This document shows positions 52,898-61,559 of a stretch of DNA of 64,000 bases, one piece after another. The stretch covers positions 116,268 through 180,267 of the forward strand of contig NZ_FOTD01000005.1 in NCBI RefSeq assembly GCF_900114465.1, read 5' to 3'. A program made the position numbers and the translations under genes. Position 1 is the first letter of the stretch; every line of letters begins with the position of its first letter. The stretch is from Trichococcus palustris (GTDB taxonomy: Bacteria > Bacillota > Bacilli > Lactobacillales > Aerococcaceae). The notes below the pieces were generated by a model that saw only the letters and a list, made by a program, of their open reading frames with translations, was not told the origin of the DNA and did not search any database.

Positions 52898-53528
52898 TTG
52901 AATAAGCAGCAAATCGGGGTTATCGGTATGGGTGTTTCTGGCGGGGAAGAGGGAGCCTTAAAAGGCCCTGCTTTGATGCCGGCCGGGCAAAAAGAAGCTT
53001 ATGAATTGATAGCGCCAATCGTCAACAACCCATGAGTTTCGCTACTACCAAACGTTGATGCTCCCATCGTTTAGAGCCTTTTACCATGCGGGATAGTTTG
53101 CGCTGTTCTCTTGCTAGACGTTCTTCCATGACTCGATAGTAGTGCGGGTAATTGGCTCTCTTACCTTCACTGTCTACGAAGAAATTGGCTTGTGAGTAAT
53201 CTAGTCTAAGAATACGTTCAACAGCGGGAATCCCAATGCTTTCGACTACCATTTCAAACGCAACAGTGATGGATACTTCAAAGATATCGCTGTTAAATAC
53301 CAAGAATCCGTTCGTGACGTTGTCGAAACTGCAGTAAAAGCTGGCATTCCGGTTCCAGGTTTTGCAAGTGCGGTAACTTACTACGATTCTTACCGCACAG
53401 AAATATTGCCAGCGAATATCATCCAAGCACAAAGAGATTATTTTGGTGCGCATACATACGAACGTACTGATAAATCAGGCGTTTATCATTTTGAATGGGC
53501 AACAGGCATAGAAGTCAAACAAGACTGA
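52898..53528 (+). pseudogene. 6-phosphogluconate dehydrogenase, deleted and interrupted
   Basis: A TTG at 52898 starts [13 protein letters not shown], the NADP-binding start of Gnd. The frame then jumps to [20 protein letters not shown], normally some 115 residues later. This is an internal deletion whose ends both lie at a GMGV/GIGV-like motif. After APIVNN a TnpB remnant (53028 to about 53250) follows. The C-terminus then resumes as [35 protein letters not shown] and [18 protein letters not shown], to TGA 53526-53528. Most of the catalytic middle is gone, so the enzyme is dead; an intact copy must be elsewhere if the pentose phosphate route works. Confidence 0.88.
53028..53250 (-). mobile_element. 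TnpB remnant inside the gnd pseudogene
   Basis: On the minus strand the codons give [40 protein letters not shown] and GSKRWEHQRLVVAKL. This is the middle of an IS200/IS605 TnpB, around the RuvC-I Asp. Both ends of the element are gone, and no right-end hairpin is seen. Boundaries are approximate. It belongs to a TnpB branch different from the one at 43007, judging from the VDSEGK start of this segment. Confidence 0.8.
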
Positions 53529-53618
53529 AATTTTTGAAAGCATGCGTCAGTAGTTACAAAAGTTATTAACTAGCATGGTTACTATGGAAGATACAGAACC
53601 TATTTGCAGTCCAAAATA

Positions 53619-53670
53619 AAAACCTTTCAGACTGATGCACAGTAGCGCACCAGTTTGAAAGGCTTTTTTT
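53619..53670. terminator. Bidirectional terminator between gnd remnant and brnQ
   Basis: CCTTTCAGACTG at 53623-53634 pairs with CAGTTTGAAAGG at 53651-53662. Seven T on the right and an A-rich left side serve both strands. Confidence 0.85.
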
Positions 53671-53675
53671 GTTGT

Positions 53676-55052
53676 CTATTTTTCCGGATGAGCGGATGCA
53701 GCACCCGCTATTTTTGTATCATAAAACTGAATGATGAGCCCGACAATAAGTCCTATAACCGCGGGCACGATCCATCCCAGCCCCAAATCGTAGAAAGGCA
53801 GATAGTGCGAGGCGAAAGCAAGCACGGCATCCAGGTGCAAGGCATTCTTGACGCCATCGGGAAGGGCCTTGGCAAAGTCGAAGATAGCCGCAAACAGGGT
53901 AAGTACGGTAACCGACTGATAGATGCACGGCGCTCCCTTGAAGAAGCGATGAAACAAGCTGAGTAAAATCAACGTGATGGCAAGCGGATAAAGGAACATC
54001 AAGACCGGTATGGAGAAGGAGATGATATTGCTCAAGCCGATGTTTGCGATGCTGAACGAGATAGCGCAAAACAGGATTGTATACGTTTTGTAGCTAAGCG
54101 AACGAGGGAAAAGTTCTGCGAATGTTTCACTGCAGGAAGTGATCAATCCGACCGCCGTTTTCAAGCAAGCGAAAATCATTGTGATCGCGAGTATGATGCC
54201 ACCGATATTACCGAAATAATGTTTGGAAATAAGCGATAAAGCTGCACCGCCGTTTGCGGCTATTTCAATAATGCCGCGGCTCTGCGCTCCGATAACGGCA
54301 AGGGCGATATAGATCAACGCCATGATGGTCATGCTGAAGAATCCGGATTTCACTGTATCTGCAGCGACAGTATTCGGATTTTTGACCCCTAAACCGCGAA
54401 TGACTTTGATGACCACAATGCCAAACGCCAAGGAGGCTAATGCATCCATCGTGTTATAGCCCTCCAGAAATCCTTGGAAAAAACTGGTGGTTCCGTAGCT
54501 TGATGCAACTGGAATGTCGGATACCGCGCCCATTGGATTGAGGAGGGCGGTCACTACCAGAATGCCGAGAGACAGCAAGAAGATCGGGTTCAAAATTTTT
54601 CCTACCCAAGTCAGAATATTTGAGGGTCTGAGGGAAAAATACAAAACGGCCGCAAAGAAAAGGAATGAGTAGATTGCCAGATAGAGCGAGGCCATGCCAT
54701 CCGACAGATTCGTTGCCAAACCGACCTCGAAAGAAACGGTAGCCGTTCTCGGGATCGCAAAGAATGGTCCAATCGTCAGATATAACAGACAGGTGAACAG
54801 CTTGCTGTAAACGGGATGGATGCGGCTGGCCATATCAAAGAGCCCGGTGCTGTGGGAGATGCCCATAGCGACGATACCCAGCAAGGGAAGCCCCACTCCA
54901 GTAATCAAAAAGCCGATTATTGCCGGCCAAACATTCGCCCCCGCAAGCTGCCCCATATAGACAGGGAATATCAGATTCCCCGCTCCGAAGAACAAGCCGA
55001 ATAGCATTGAGGCGATATAGGTGTAATCTTTTGTTGTTAATTTTTTATCCAT
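53676..55052 (-). CDS. brnQ: Branched-chain amino acid carrier BrnQ (LIVCS family)
   Basis: Na+- or H+-coupled uptake of leucine, isoleucine and valine. The 458 residues form about twelve hydrophobic helices, starting after a short polar N-terminus with YIASMLFGLFFGAGNLIFPVY (in two parts), the best conserved LIVCS segment, and containing KTAVGLITSCSETFAELFP. AAAGGAGC lies upstream of the ATG. It is divergent from a LysR-type regulator across a 240-base gap with a perfect palindrome, so control by that regulator is likely. Ends at a shared terminator. Confidence 0.94.
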   Translation of the reverse strand: MDKKLTTKDYTYIASMLFGLFFGAGNLIFPVYMGQLAGANVWPAIIGFLITGVGLPLLGIVAMGISHSTGLFDMASRIHPVYSKLFTCLLYLTIGPFFAIPRTATVSFEVGLATNLSDGMASLYLAIYSFLFFAAVLYFSLRPSNILTWVGKILNPIFLLSLGILVVTALLNPMGAVSDIPVASSYGTTSFFQGFLEGYNTMDALASLAFGIVVIKVIRGLGVKNPNTVAADTVKSGFFSMTIMALIYIALAVIGAQSRGIIEIAANGGAALSLISKHYFGNIGGIILAITMIFACLKTAVGLITSCSETFAELFPRSLSYKTYTILFCAISFSIANIGLSNIISFSIPVLMFLYPLAITLILLSLFHRFFKGAPCIYQSVTVLTLFAAIFDFAKALPDGVKNALHLDAVLAFASHYLPFYDLGLGWIVPAVIGLIVGLIIQFYDTKIAGAASAHPEK

Positions 55053-55193
55053 AAATAAATGCTCCTTTGAATGTATTTTCTCTGTCGTTCATGAGATCCC
55101 TGATGTATTCGTATTTTTTCAATCAAGCCATGATTACATTCTATCTGGTTCTGTTCAAATGTTAAGCGACGGTATATAATACATCTATTAGGA

Positions 55194-55211
55194 AATCTAA
55201 TATATTAGATT
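55194..55211. promoter_or_regulatory. Perfect 18-base palindrome between brnQ and the LysR gene
   Basis: AATCTAATATATTAGATT is fully symmetric. A TATAAT at 55175-55180 lies just before it on the plus strand. The site is 82 bases before the LysR start and 142 before brnQ. It is a good candidate operator for the regulator. Confidence 0.55.
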
Positions 55212-55292
55212 ACGCGATTGCATGGTTATGGCTACTATGAAACCGATCGCTTTTTATAAAAAATAAAACGATGCCGAGATTAGGAGAAGGAC

Positions 55293-56165
55293 ATGGATAT
55301 CAAAAAATGGGAGACGCTTTTAAAAGTTGTGGAGGTTGGAAGCTTCTCAAAGGCTTGCGAGGAGTTGGGCTATACCCAATCCGGTTTGACGCACATGATG
55401 AACAGTCTGGAAAAAGAAGTCGGCTTTCCTGTGCTGCAGCGCGGACATTATGGCGTACGGTTGACGGAAAATGGGGAACGGATCATCCCGGCAGTGAAGG
55501 AAGTCATCTTGGCCGACAATAAATTGATGCGTGAAATCAATCAAATCAATGCCGAGGAAAATGGCACCATCCGCATCAGTGCCTACACCAGCATCGCTGT
55601 TCAGTGGTTGCCTGCCATCGTGGTGGGGTTCGCCAAAGAATACCCCAATATTAATGTGGAAATCTTCAATGGCGGCGTTACCGATACATATAATTTGCTG
55701 GAAACCGGCAAGGTAAATTTGACTTTCGGGAGCTTTCAGGCCAACTCAAATTTTAAATGGATCCCCTTGAAGTATGACCGGATGCTGGCGATCTTGCCGG
55801 CCGATTATGATACAAAGGGTCTGGATTATTTTCCTGTGACCGGTTATGAAGGGAAATCGTTCCTGATGCCTTCATATGGCTTTTCGTTCGACATTATGCG
55901 TGTCATCAACGGGAACAATGTGAAACCAAATATCAAGGAAACTTCCCTTGATGACCCAGCCATCATCGCCATGGTGGAAGGCGGCTGGGGAATCAGCATG
56001 CTTTCCGAGTTGGTTATGCAGGGCCAAAACAGCAAAGTCCTTGCTCTACCATTGGCACCGGCGGCCGTACGTGAACTCGGGATTGCCTTGCCGAAAGACA
56101 CAACAATCTCGCCGGTAATCAAAAAATTCATCGCATATGCGCAAAAAATAATAGGAAGCCTTTGA
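55293..56165 (+). CDS. LysR-type transcriptional regulator
   Basis: A 290-residue regulator. The N-terminal winged helix-turn-helix (1-62) contains KVVEVGSFSKACEELGYTQS and GLTHMMNSLEKEVGFPVLQR, as in LysR proteins. A linker helix and the two-lobed periplasmic-binding-like effector domain from about 90 follow, with GTIRISAYTSIA at its start. The effector is unknown; branched-chain amino acids are a fair guess from the divergent brnQ. AGGAGAAGGAC precedes the ATG. LysR proteins usually repress themselves and activate the divergent gene with a co-inducer. Confidence 0.93.
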   Translation: MDIKKWETLLKVVEVGSFSKACEELGYTQSGLTHMMNSLEKEVGFPVLQRGHYGVRLTENGERIIPAVKEVILADNKLMREINQINAEENGTIRISAYTSIAVQWLPAIVVGFAKEYPNINVEIFNGGVTDTYNLLETGKVNLTFGSFQANSNFKWIPLKYDRMLAILPADYDTKGLDYFPVTGYEGKSFLMPSYGFSFDIMRVINGNNVKPNIKETSLDDPAIIAMVEGGWGISMLSELVMQGQNSKVLALPLAPAAVRELGIALPKDTTISPVIKKFIAYAQKIIGSL

Positions 56166-56207
56166 GCGCGGAGCCCATAATGATAAAGGAACATTACGAT
56201 TATAGAA

Positions 56208-56252
56208 AATAAAGGAGAAAGCCGATGCTAATGATGGGCTTTCTCCTTTATT
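56208..56252 (+). terminator. Hairpin terminator after the LysR gene
   Basis: Perfect 16-base stem, AATAAAGGAGAAAGCC at 56208-56223 with its complement at 56237-56252. The T-rich tail lies within the stem itself. Confidence 0.7.
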
Positions 56253-56410
56253 GACGATTGCCTATCCGTAACAAGTCCGCAAAAATGTAACTGTCCAGCA
56301 TATAGGCTGAATGTGAGAGAAACTGCATCAAATGACTGTAATATATCACAGCGTACGACTGTATCAAAAACGGGGAATATTATGATCGTTCATTTGCGGA
56401 ATCAAAGGAA

Positions 56411-56456
56411 GCTGCCCTCCGAAGAGTAGCCTTCTTTTCCGGAATGGGCTTTTTTT
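56411..56456 (+). terminator. Second terminator upstream of the MetE-like gene
   Basis: GCCC-TCCG pairs with CGGAAT-GGGC with a small bulge, and GAAG with CTTC inside, followed by TTTTTTT. It lies before a 56260-56410 stretch with no gene. An independent RNA or a leader ending here is possible, but I recognise no riboswitch. Confidence 0.55.
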
Positions 56457-56556
56457 GTTAAAAAGATTGATGGATATGAGATGGAAATAATACGATGCAT
56501 AGCTTAAATCTATATCTAGGCATATAATTTTAGAACTGCCTTATAACTTTTTCCTG

Positions 56557-56565
56557 TGCTATAAT
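56557..56565 (+). promoter_or_regulatory. Probable extended -10 promoter of the MetE-like gene
   Basis: TGCTATAAT (TG-N-TATAAT) at 56557-56565, with only TGCCTT as a -35. The leader to the ATG at 56670 is about 100 bases. No S-box motif is seen. Confidence 0.5.
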
Positions 56566-56669
56566 TCATTCACAGTCAATTATAACAGGAACTTAATTAG
56601 CCGATCTATTCAATGAAATTTAACGATCAAAACATAAAAATAGAATTCATTCAAAAAGGAGAGATTTAC

Positions 56670-57794
56670 ATGGGAGAACATTGTAAAACGCATGCATTCC
56701 ACAATGACGTAGTGGGGAGCTTTTTAAGACCCGAATATTTAAAAGAAGCGCGTGAGAAGTTTGCAAAAGGCGAAATTACTCATGAAGAATTGACTGCAAC
56801 GGAAGATAAAGCAATCAAAGCGTTGGTTGAGAAACAAAAGGCGCATGGATTAAAAGCCGTTACCGACGGTGAGTTTCGTCGTTCATGGTGGCATTTTGAT
56901 TTTTGGTGGGGCCTTGAAGGTCTGGAAAAAGAAGAAGTTGCACAAGGGAAACAGTTCCATGATTTGGAAACACGTGCTGAATCGGTGAAATTGATCGGCA
57001 AACTTGGGGGCAAAAACCACCCGTTTGTGCAACATTTCAAGTATTTGAAGAGCATTGCGGGAGATGATGTGGTCGCGCGTCAATCCATCCCGGCGCCAGC
57101 CCAATTGATCCGCAAATTTGTCGGTGATGATGGCGCATTCCCGGAAAATCCTTTTTATGCTGATTTGGATGCATTCATTGATGATTTAGCCAAGGCTTAC
57201 CTTGAAGTGATTGCGGATTTATACGCTGCCGGCTTACGTTCCCTGCAATTGGATGATTGCTCTTGGGGAAGTTTGGTCGACCCTGAATTCAAGAAAAAAT
57301 GCGAAGCGAATGGGTATGATTTTGATGCCTTGGCAGATGCGTTTTTACGTTCCAATAATGCGGTACTTGAGAACTTGCCTGAAGATTTATTCGTCTCAAC
57401 GCATGTTTGCCGCGGCAACTATCGTTCAAGCTACCATTCAAGCGGATCTTACGAACCGGTATCTGCTTTCTTGCTAGGCTCTGAAAAAGCAGACGCATTC
57501 TATCTGGAATATGACAGCGAACGCGCTGGCGGTTTTGAACCATTAAAGGATTGGGACGGGAAAAGCCAAGTCGTGCTTGGGTTGGTTACTTCCAAGACGC
57601 CTCAACTGGAAGATAAGGAACAAATCATTTCCCGTATCAGGGAAGCTCAAAAATATGTGCCATTAGAAAAATTGGCGCTCTCTCCACAATGCGGTTTTTC
57701 TTCTACGGAAGAAGGGAACAACTTAAGCGAAGCGGAACAATGGGCGAAAGTTGATTTCATCAAAGAAGTTGTCGCTGAAGTTTGGGGCGCATAA
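56670..57794 (+). CDS. Cobalamin-independent methionine synthase-like protein (MetE C-terminal type, YxjG/YxjH-like)
   Basis: A 374-residue protein that equals the catalytic C-terminal barrel of MetE without the N-terminal half. The zinc ligands are visible: His245 and Cys247 in STHVCRGN and Cys341 in LSPQCGFSS. The start VGSFLRPEYLKEAREKF is typical of the YxjG/YxjH-type family. Members transfer methyl groups to thiols such as homocysteine; here the donor is unknown. The ATG at 56670 has AAAAGGAGAG upstream; a frame from 56613 lacks a site. It is a single-gene unit with its own terminator. Confidence 0.88.
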   Translation: MGEHCKTHAFHNDVVGSFLRPEYLKEAREKFAKGEITHEELTATEDKAIKALVEKQKAHGLKAVTDGEFRRSWWHFDFWWGLEGLEKEEVAQGKQFHDLETRAESVKLIGKLGGKNHPFVQHFKYLKSIAGDDVVARQSIPAPAQLIRKFVGDDGAFPENPFYADLDAFIDDLAKAYLEVIADLYAAGLRSLQLDDCSWGSLVDPEFKKKCEANGYDFDALADAFLRSNNAVLENLPEDLFVSTHVCRGNYRSSYHSSGSYEPVSAFLLGSEKADAFYLEYDSERAGGFEPLKDWDGKSQVVLGLVTSKTPQLEDKEQIISRIREAQKYVPLEKLALSPQCGFSSTEEGNNLSEAEQWAKVDFIKEVVAEVWGA

Positions 57795-57844
57795 TAGAAT
57801 TTCGGGAACATTGGTCCATGCTTAAAAATTAATACCATAGAAAT

Positions 57845-57885
57845 CCAGCGAAAAAAGCAGTTGTTGCTATTTTTCGCTGGTTTTT
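57845..57885 (+). terminator. Terminator after the MetE-like gene
   Basis: CCAGCGAAAAA at 57845-57855 pairs with TTTTTCGCTGG at 57870-57880, then TTTTT. Confidence 0.9.
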
Positions 57886-58175
57886 ATTTTATCCGAATTC
57901 AGATTAACAAAATGCCTGTATGTATGATTGGAAAAAGAAACTACTACGAAAAATCACGTGTTAAATTTGAAGAAAACTATCATTAAAGGGATAATAGAAA
58001 TATCTAAGAAACTGAGCGAATTTTGCCAGAGTGCTTTTTCAAATGAAGAACGAATCAGCTCAGATACTTCATGTCTGTATGCCGATAATACGGGTTTATG
58101 GGGACGCTGTCATTGCGTTTTCGAAAGGTTCAATTCTGGACGCGCAAGCATGTGTTGATTAAGGGAGGCTAAAGT
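57886..58175. other. Gap with a weak 76-codon frame
   Basis: A frame from a TTG at 57928 to 58158 has no ribosome binding site. Its end (GLWGRCHCVFERFNSG) looks protein-like and may be the remnant of a gene. I do not annotate it. Confidence 0.3.
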
Positions 58176-59159
58176 ATGAAGGACATTGTCTCAATGCTAT
58201 TGGGATCATCGGATCCGTCGATACGATACAAAACAAGGGTAAATGTACTGGGGGAAAATCCCGATTCCAAAGAAATACTCAGGCTGCAGGATGAAATCAA
58301 ACAGTCCGATAGGGTTAAATGCATACTGAGCAAACGGAATGCTGATGGGCTACTGGAGCCAACGGATAACCCATACAAGAAATGGGATGGTGCGCATTGG
58401 GCTTTGGCGTTGCTGGCTGATATCGGTTATCCGAAGAATGATTTGAAACTGCAGCGCTCACTCGACCAGGTAGTGGATTTTTGGTTGCAGCCAGAATATT
58501 ATTACGATGATGCGATAAACGGAAGATACAGAAGACATGCTTCTCAACAAGGGAACGCTCTTTTTTCTGCGCTGCGCCTGTTTGATGGCGAAAGCGGAAA
58601 GGCCAGCGCACTTGCGCACTTGCTCTTGAAATGGCAATGGCCTGATGGCGGATGGAACTGCGATCAAAAACCGGAAGCAGATAGTTCGTCCTTTATGGAA
58701 TCGTTGATCCCGTTAAGAGGGTTGGTTCTCTATGCGCAGCGAACAGGGGATGAACAGAGTGCAGTTGCGTGCAGGAGGGCGGCCGAAGTGTTTTTGTCCC
58801 GTACATTGTATCGTAGTCGTTCGGCTGGGAGGATCATCAAGTCTGAGTTCATCAAATTGCATTATCCTTGTTATTGGCATTACGACATTTTGTTTGGGCT
58901 CAAGGTGATGGCAGAGGCAGGTTACATTAGCGATCCGCGCTGTCAGGATGCCTTGGACCTTTTGGAGTCGAAAAGGCTTCCGGATGGCGGTTGGCCAGCG
59001 GAGGCAAAGTATGGCAGGACGATTGATGCGGCAACTGCAAAGAGATCGTCTAACAGTACGTATGTAACATGGGGAGAAGTGAATCAGAAGGTCATGAATG
59101 AATGGGTGACGGTTGATGCCCTGTATGTGTTGTCTGCAGCAGGAAGAATGAATCGATAG
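58176..59159 (+). CDS. Terpene-cyclase/prenyltransferase-fold (alpha-alpha barrel) protein
   Basis: A 327-residue protein built of helical hairpins with QW-like motifs as in squalene cyclases and prenyltransferase beta subunits: WDGAHWALALLADIGYP near 70, WQWPDGGWNCDQKPEADSS near 152, and LPDGGWPAEAKYGR near 270. The DxDD or other catalytic signature of true cyclases is not seen, so the activity may differ or be absent. AAGGGAGG lies eight bases before the ATG. The pieces flanking the TnpB scar at 42906-43872 may be a relative, which suggests two members in this chromosome. Role is unknown. Confidence 0.8.
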   Translation: MKDIVSMLLGSSDPSIRYKTRVNVLGENPDSKEILRLQDEIKQSDRVKCILSKRNADGLLEPTDNPYKKWDGAHWALALLADIGYPKNDLKLQRSLDQVVDFWLQPEYYYDDAINGRYRRHASQQGNALFSALRLFDGESGKASALAHLLLKWQWPDGGWNCDQKPEADSSSFMESLIPLRGLVLYAQRTGDEQSAVACRRAAEVFLSRTLYRSRSAGRIIKSEFIKLHYPCYWHYDILFGLKVMAEAGYISDPRCQDALDLLESKRLPDGGWPAEAKYGRTIDAATAKRSSNSTYVTWGEVNQKVMNEWVTVDALYVLSAAGRMNR

Positions 59160-59240
59160 GCTGTGCCATCCGCTGCAGTTTGCATTGAAAAGCAAGAAAA
59201 ATGTTTCAGTGACATTTGATTATTTAAGGGAGATGCGAAT

Positions 59241-59516
59241 ATGTCGAAAGTTGATCAGCACAAGGAGATATGCGAGCGCTTGAATCGGATATACGCTGCA
59301 AAAAACAGAGATTACGGGGACAGTTTCGGTGAAGGATTTAAAGAGTACGGTTTCATCATGCCTGCAATCAGGCTGGATGACAAACTGCACAGATTCAAGC
59401 AGTTGATTAAACAGGAAGCTGCAGTTAAGGATGAGAGCATCACAGACACGCTGATGGATTTAGCCAATTATGCCATCATGACGATAATCGAAATCGAGAA
59501 CAAAGAGAAACAGTGA
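59241..59516 (+). CDS. DUF1599-type small protein (nucleotide-modification-associated domain)
   Basis: A 91-residue helical protein containing the DUF1599 pattern: ICERLNRIYAAKNRDYGDSF with the NRDYG core, then IRLDDKLHRFKQL and DTLMDLANYAIM. Proteins of this family occur in phages and chromosomes and have been proposed to take part in modified-nucleotide metabolism; the exact reaction is not known. AAGGGAGATG precedes the ATG. It follows the terpene-cyclase-fold gene by 81 bases and precedes a terminator. Confidence 0.85.
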   Translation: MSKVDQHKEICERLNRIYAAKNRDYGDSFGEGFKEYGFIMPAIRLDDKLHRFKQLIKQEAAVKDESITDTLMDLANYAIMTIIEIENKEKQ

Positions 59517-59568
59517 GAAAAGAACAAGGTAAATCATCTGGGAAATGCCTATTTCATCAGAAAAAAAG

Positions 59569-59605
59569 GACAAGTCGCCAAAATAAAACGGGACTTGTCT
59601 TTTTT
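59569..59605. terminator. Bidirectional terminator between the DUF1599 gene and the ABC operon
   Basis: GACAAGTC at 59569-59576 pairs with GACTTGTC at 59592-59599. T run on the right, A run on the left. Confidence 0.88.
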
Positions 59606-59666
59606 GTGTGATGATAGGAAAGGACTATCTGATACAGTAATGCCGAATAACCCCTCAATCCGATTG

Positions 59667-61559
59667 TCAGTCCAGCTCGAATGCTCCGTAATACAATTGG
59701 TAATATTTCCCTTTTGCCGCAATCAGATGGTCGTGGTCACCACACTCGACGATTTTCCCTTGATCCAGTAGGATAATCGCATCTGAATTCCGGATGGTTG
59801 AAAGGCGATGGGCAATGATAAAAACGGTGCGCCCCTGCATCAAGGCATCCATCCCGCGCTGAACAATCGCCTCTGTCCGCGTATCGATACTGGAAGTCGC
59901 TTCATCCAAAATCATGACCGGCGGATTGGCTATGGCGACGCGGGCGATGGAAAGGAGTTGTTTCTGTCCTTGCGACAAACCTTCCCCGTCCCCTGATAAG
60001 ACCGTGTCATATCCGTTCGGCAAGCGTGAGATGAAATCAGCGGCATTGGCCAGACGCGCAGCGGCGAAGGCTTCTTCATCCGTCGCGTCCAGTTTCCCGT
60101 AGCGGATGTTCTCCAGGATTGTCCCTGTGAAGAGGTTGGTGTCCTGCAGAACGACGCCCAAAGAATGGCGCAGATCACTTTTTTTTATTTTTTTGATGTC
60201 GATGCCATCGTAACGGATTATCCCCTCTTGGATATCATAGAAGCGGTTGATCAGATTGGTGATCGTCGTTTTACCGGCACCGGTGGCACCGACAAAGGCG
60301 AATTTTTCCCCGGGATGGGCATGGAGAGTGATGTCATGTAAAACGGTTTTGCCTTCTATATAGCCGAAGGAGACATGGTAGAAGCGGACATCTCCATTAA
60401 CTTTGGTATAGCGGGATGTTCCTTCAGCTTGCGGATCTTTCCAAGCCCAGCTGCCGGTGCGTTCCACAGTCTCAACCATTTCTTCGCCGTCGTAGGTCAC
60501 ATTGACTAGCGAAACCGTTCCTTCATCCTTTTCCGGCGTCTCATCCATCAAGGTGAAGATGCGCTCGGCACCGGCCAAGGCCGTGACGACGGAAGACACT
60601 TGTTGTGAAACTTGGTTGATCGGCATACTGAAGGAGCGGCTCAATTGCAGGAAAGAAGCAATCGTCCCAAGGGTTACGCCAGCAAAACCGGCTACCGCCA
60701 TTGAACTGCCGACAACGGCAATCAGGACATATTGCAGATAGCCCAAGTTAACCATGATCGGCATCAGAATATTCGCAAAAATGTTGGCCTTGGTGGCACT
60801 TTCACACAGTTGCACGTTCAATAGGTCAAATTGTTTCTTAGATTCCTCTTCCCGGCAGAATACCTTCACTTCTTTTTGACCGTGCATCATTTCCTCGATG
60901 TAGCCATTCAGTTTCCCGAGAGTGGCTTGTTGCTCCACGAAATAAACCGAACTTTTGCCGCTTATTCTTTTCGTGATGAACAGGGAGAAGACAACCGAGA
61001 ACGCAATCAAAATCGCCAGCGGCAAACTAACAAAAAACATGGCGATAAATACACTGGCGATTGTGACCAGTGACGAAATGGTTTGCGGAACGCTCTGTGA
61101 CAGCATCTGCCTCAAGGTATCGATATCGTTGGTGTAATGGCTCATGACGTCCCCGTCGGAATGCGTATCAAAGTAGGGAATCGGCAGGGTCTGCATATGG
61201 GCAAACATCTGATCGCGGATAGTCTTTTGAATTCCCTGAGAGATTGTCACCATCTGTATATTGTAGATGTAAGTGGCGATGATCCCCACCAGATAAATGG
61301 CCGCCATCACAAGGATGGCCTGGAGCAACCCGCTGAAGACCGGATTTTTCGTTCCTAGCAGGGGTGTGATGTAGCCGTCAATCAGAGTTTTGATAAAGAG
61401 GGCACCGGCCACATTGGCGAGGGCGCTCAGTAAGATGCACAGCAAGACGAACGCGAAGCGAATCTTGTATCCGGTGGCGATGTAGGCCAAGAGCCGTTTA
61501 ACGGTTTTGCCCGGATTATGGGCAGTTGGTTTCCCGAACTGCGGATTAGGCCTCATCAT
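59667..61559 (-). CDS. ABC exporter subunit with catalytic Walker B (second heterodimer)
   Basis: A 630-residue half-transporter: exporter membrane domain (about 30-345) and nucleotide-binding domain with Walker A GATGAGKTT, signature LSQGQ and Walker B MILDEATSS, where the catalytic Glu is kept. An unusual insertion of about 45 residues (VSLVNVTYDGEEMVETVERT to TKVNGDVRFY) lies between the membrane domain and the first strand of the ATPase. It resembles the TM288/YfiC side of heterodimeric exporters. The start overlaps the upstream gene by 14 bases, with GGAGGG in that gene's end, so the pair is coupled. Substrate unknown. Confidence 0.92.
   Translation of the reverse strand: MMRPNPQFGKPTAHNPGKTVKRLLAYIATGYKIRFAFVLLCILLSALANVAGALFIKTLIDGYITPLLGTKNPVFSGLLQAILVMAAIYLVGIIATYIYNIQMVTISQGIQKTIRDQMFAHMQTLPIPYFDTHSDGDVMSHYTNDIDTLRQMLSQSVPQTISSLVTIASVFIAMFFVSLPLAILIAFSVVFSLFITKRISGKSSVYFVEQQATLGKLNGYIEEMMHGQKEVKVFCREEESKKQFDLLNVQLCESATKANIFANILMPIMVNLGYLQYVLIAVVGSSMAVAGFAGVTLGTIASFLQLSRSFSMPINQVSQQVSSVVTALAGAERIFTLMDETPEKDEGTVSLVNVTYDGEEMVETVERTGSWAWKDPQAEGTSRYTKVNGDVRFYHVSFGYIEGKTVLHDITLHAHPGEKFAFVGATGAGKTTITNLINRFYDIQEGIIRYDGIDIKKIKKSDLRHSLGVVLQDTNLFTGTILENIRYGKLDATDEEAFAAARLANAADFISRLPNGYDTVLSGDGEGLSQGQKQLLSIARVAIANPPVMILDEATSSIDTRTEAIVQRGMDALMQGRTVFIIAHRLSTIRNSDAIILLDQGKIVECGDHDHLIAAKGKYYQLYYGAFELD

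Noticed and set aside
53022..53453. 143-codon minus-strand frame as a complete protein
   Set aside because: Only the middle is TnpB; the first part is antisense of the gnd remnant.
56253..56456. S-box or other riboswitch before the MetE-like gene
   Set aside because: A terminator is present but none of the conserved SAM riboswitch blocks are seen.
57928..58158. 76-codon frame before the terpene-cyclase-fold gene
   Set aside because: TTG start without ribosome binding site; perhaps a decayed fragment, but not supportable.
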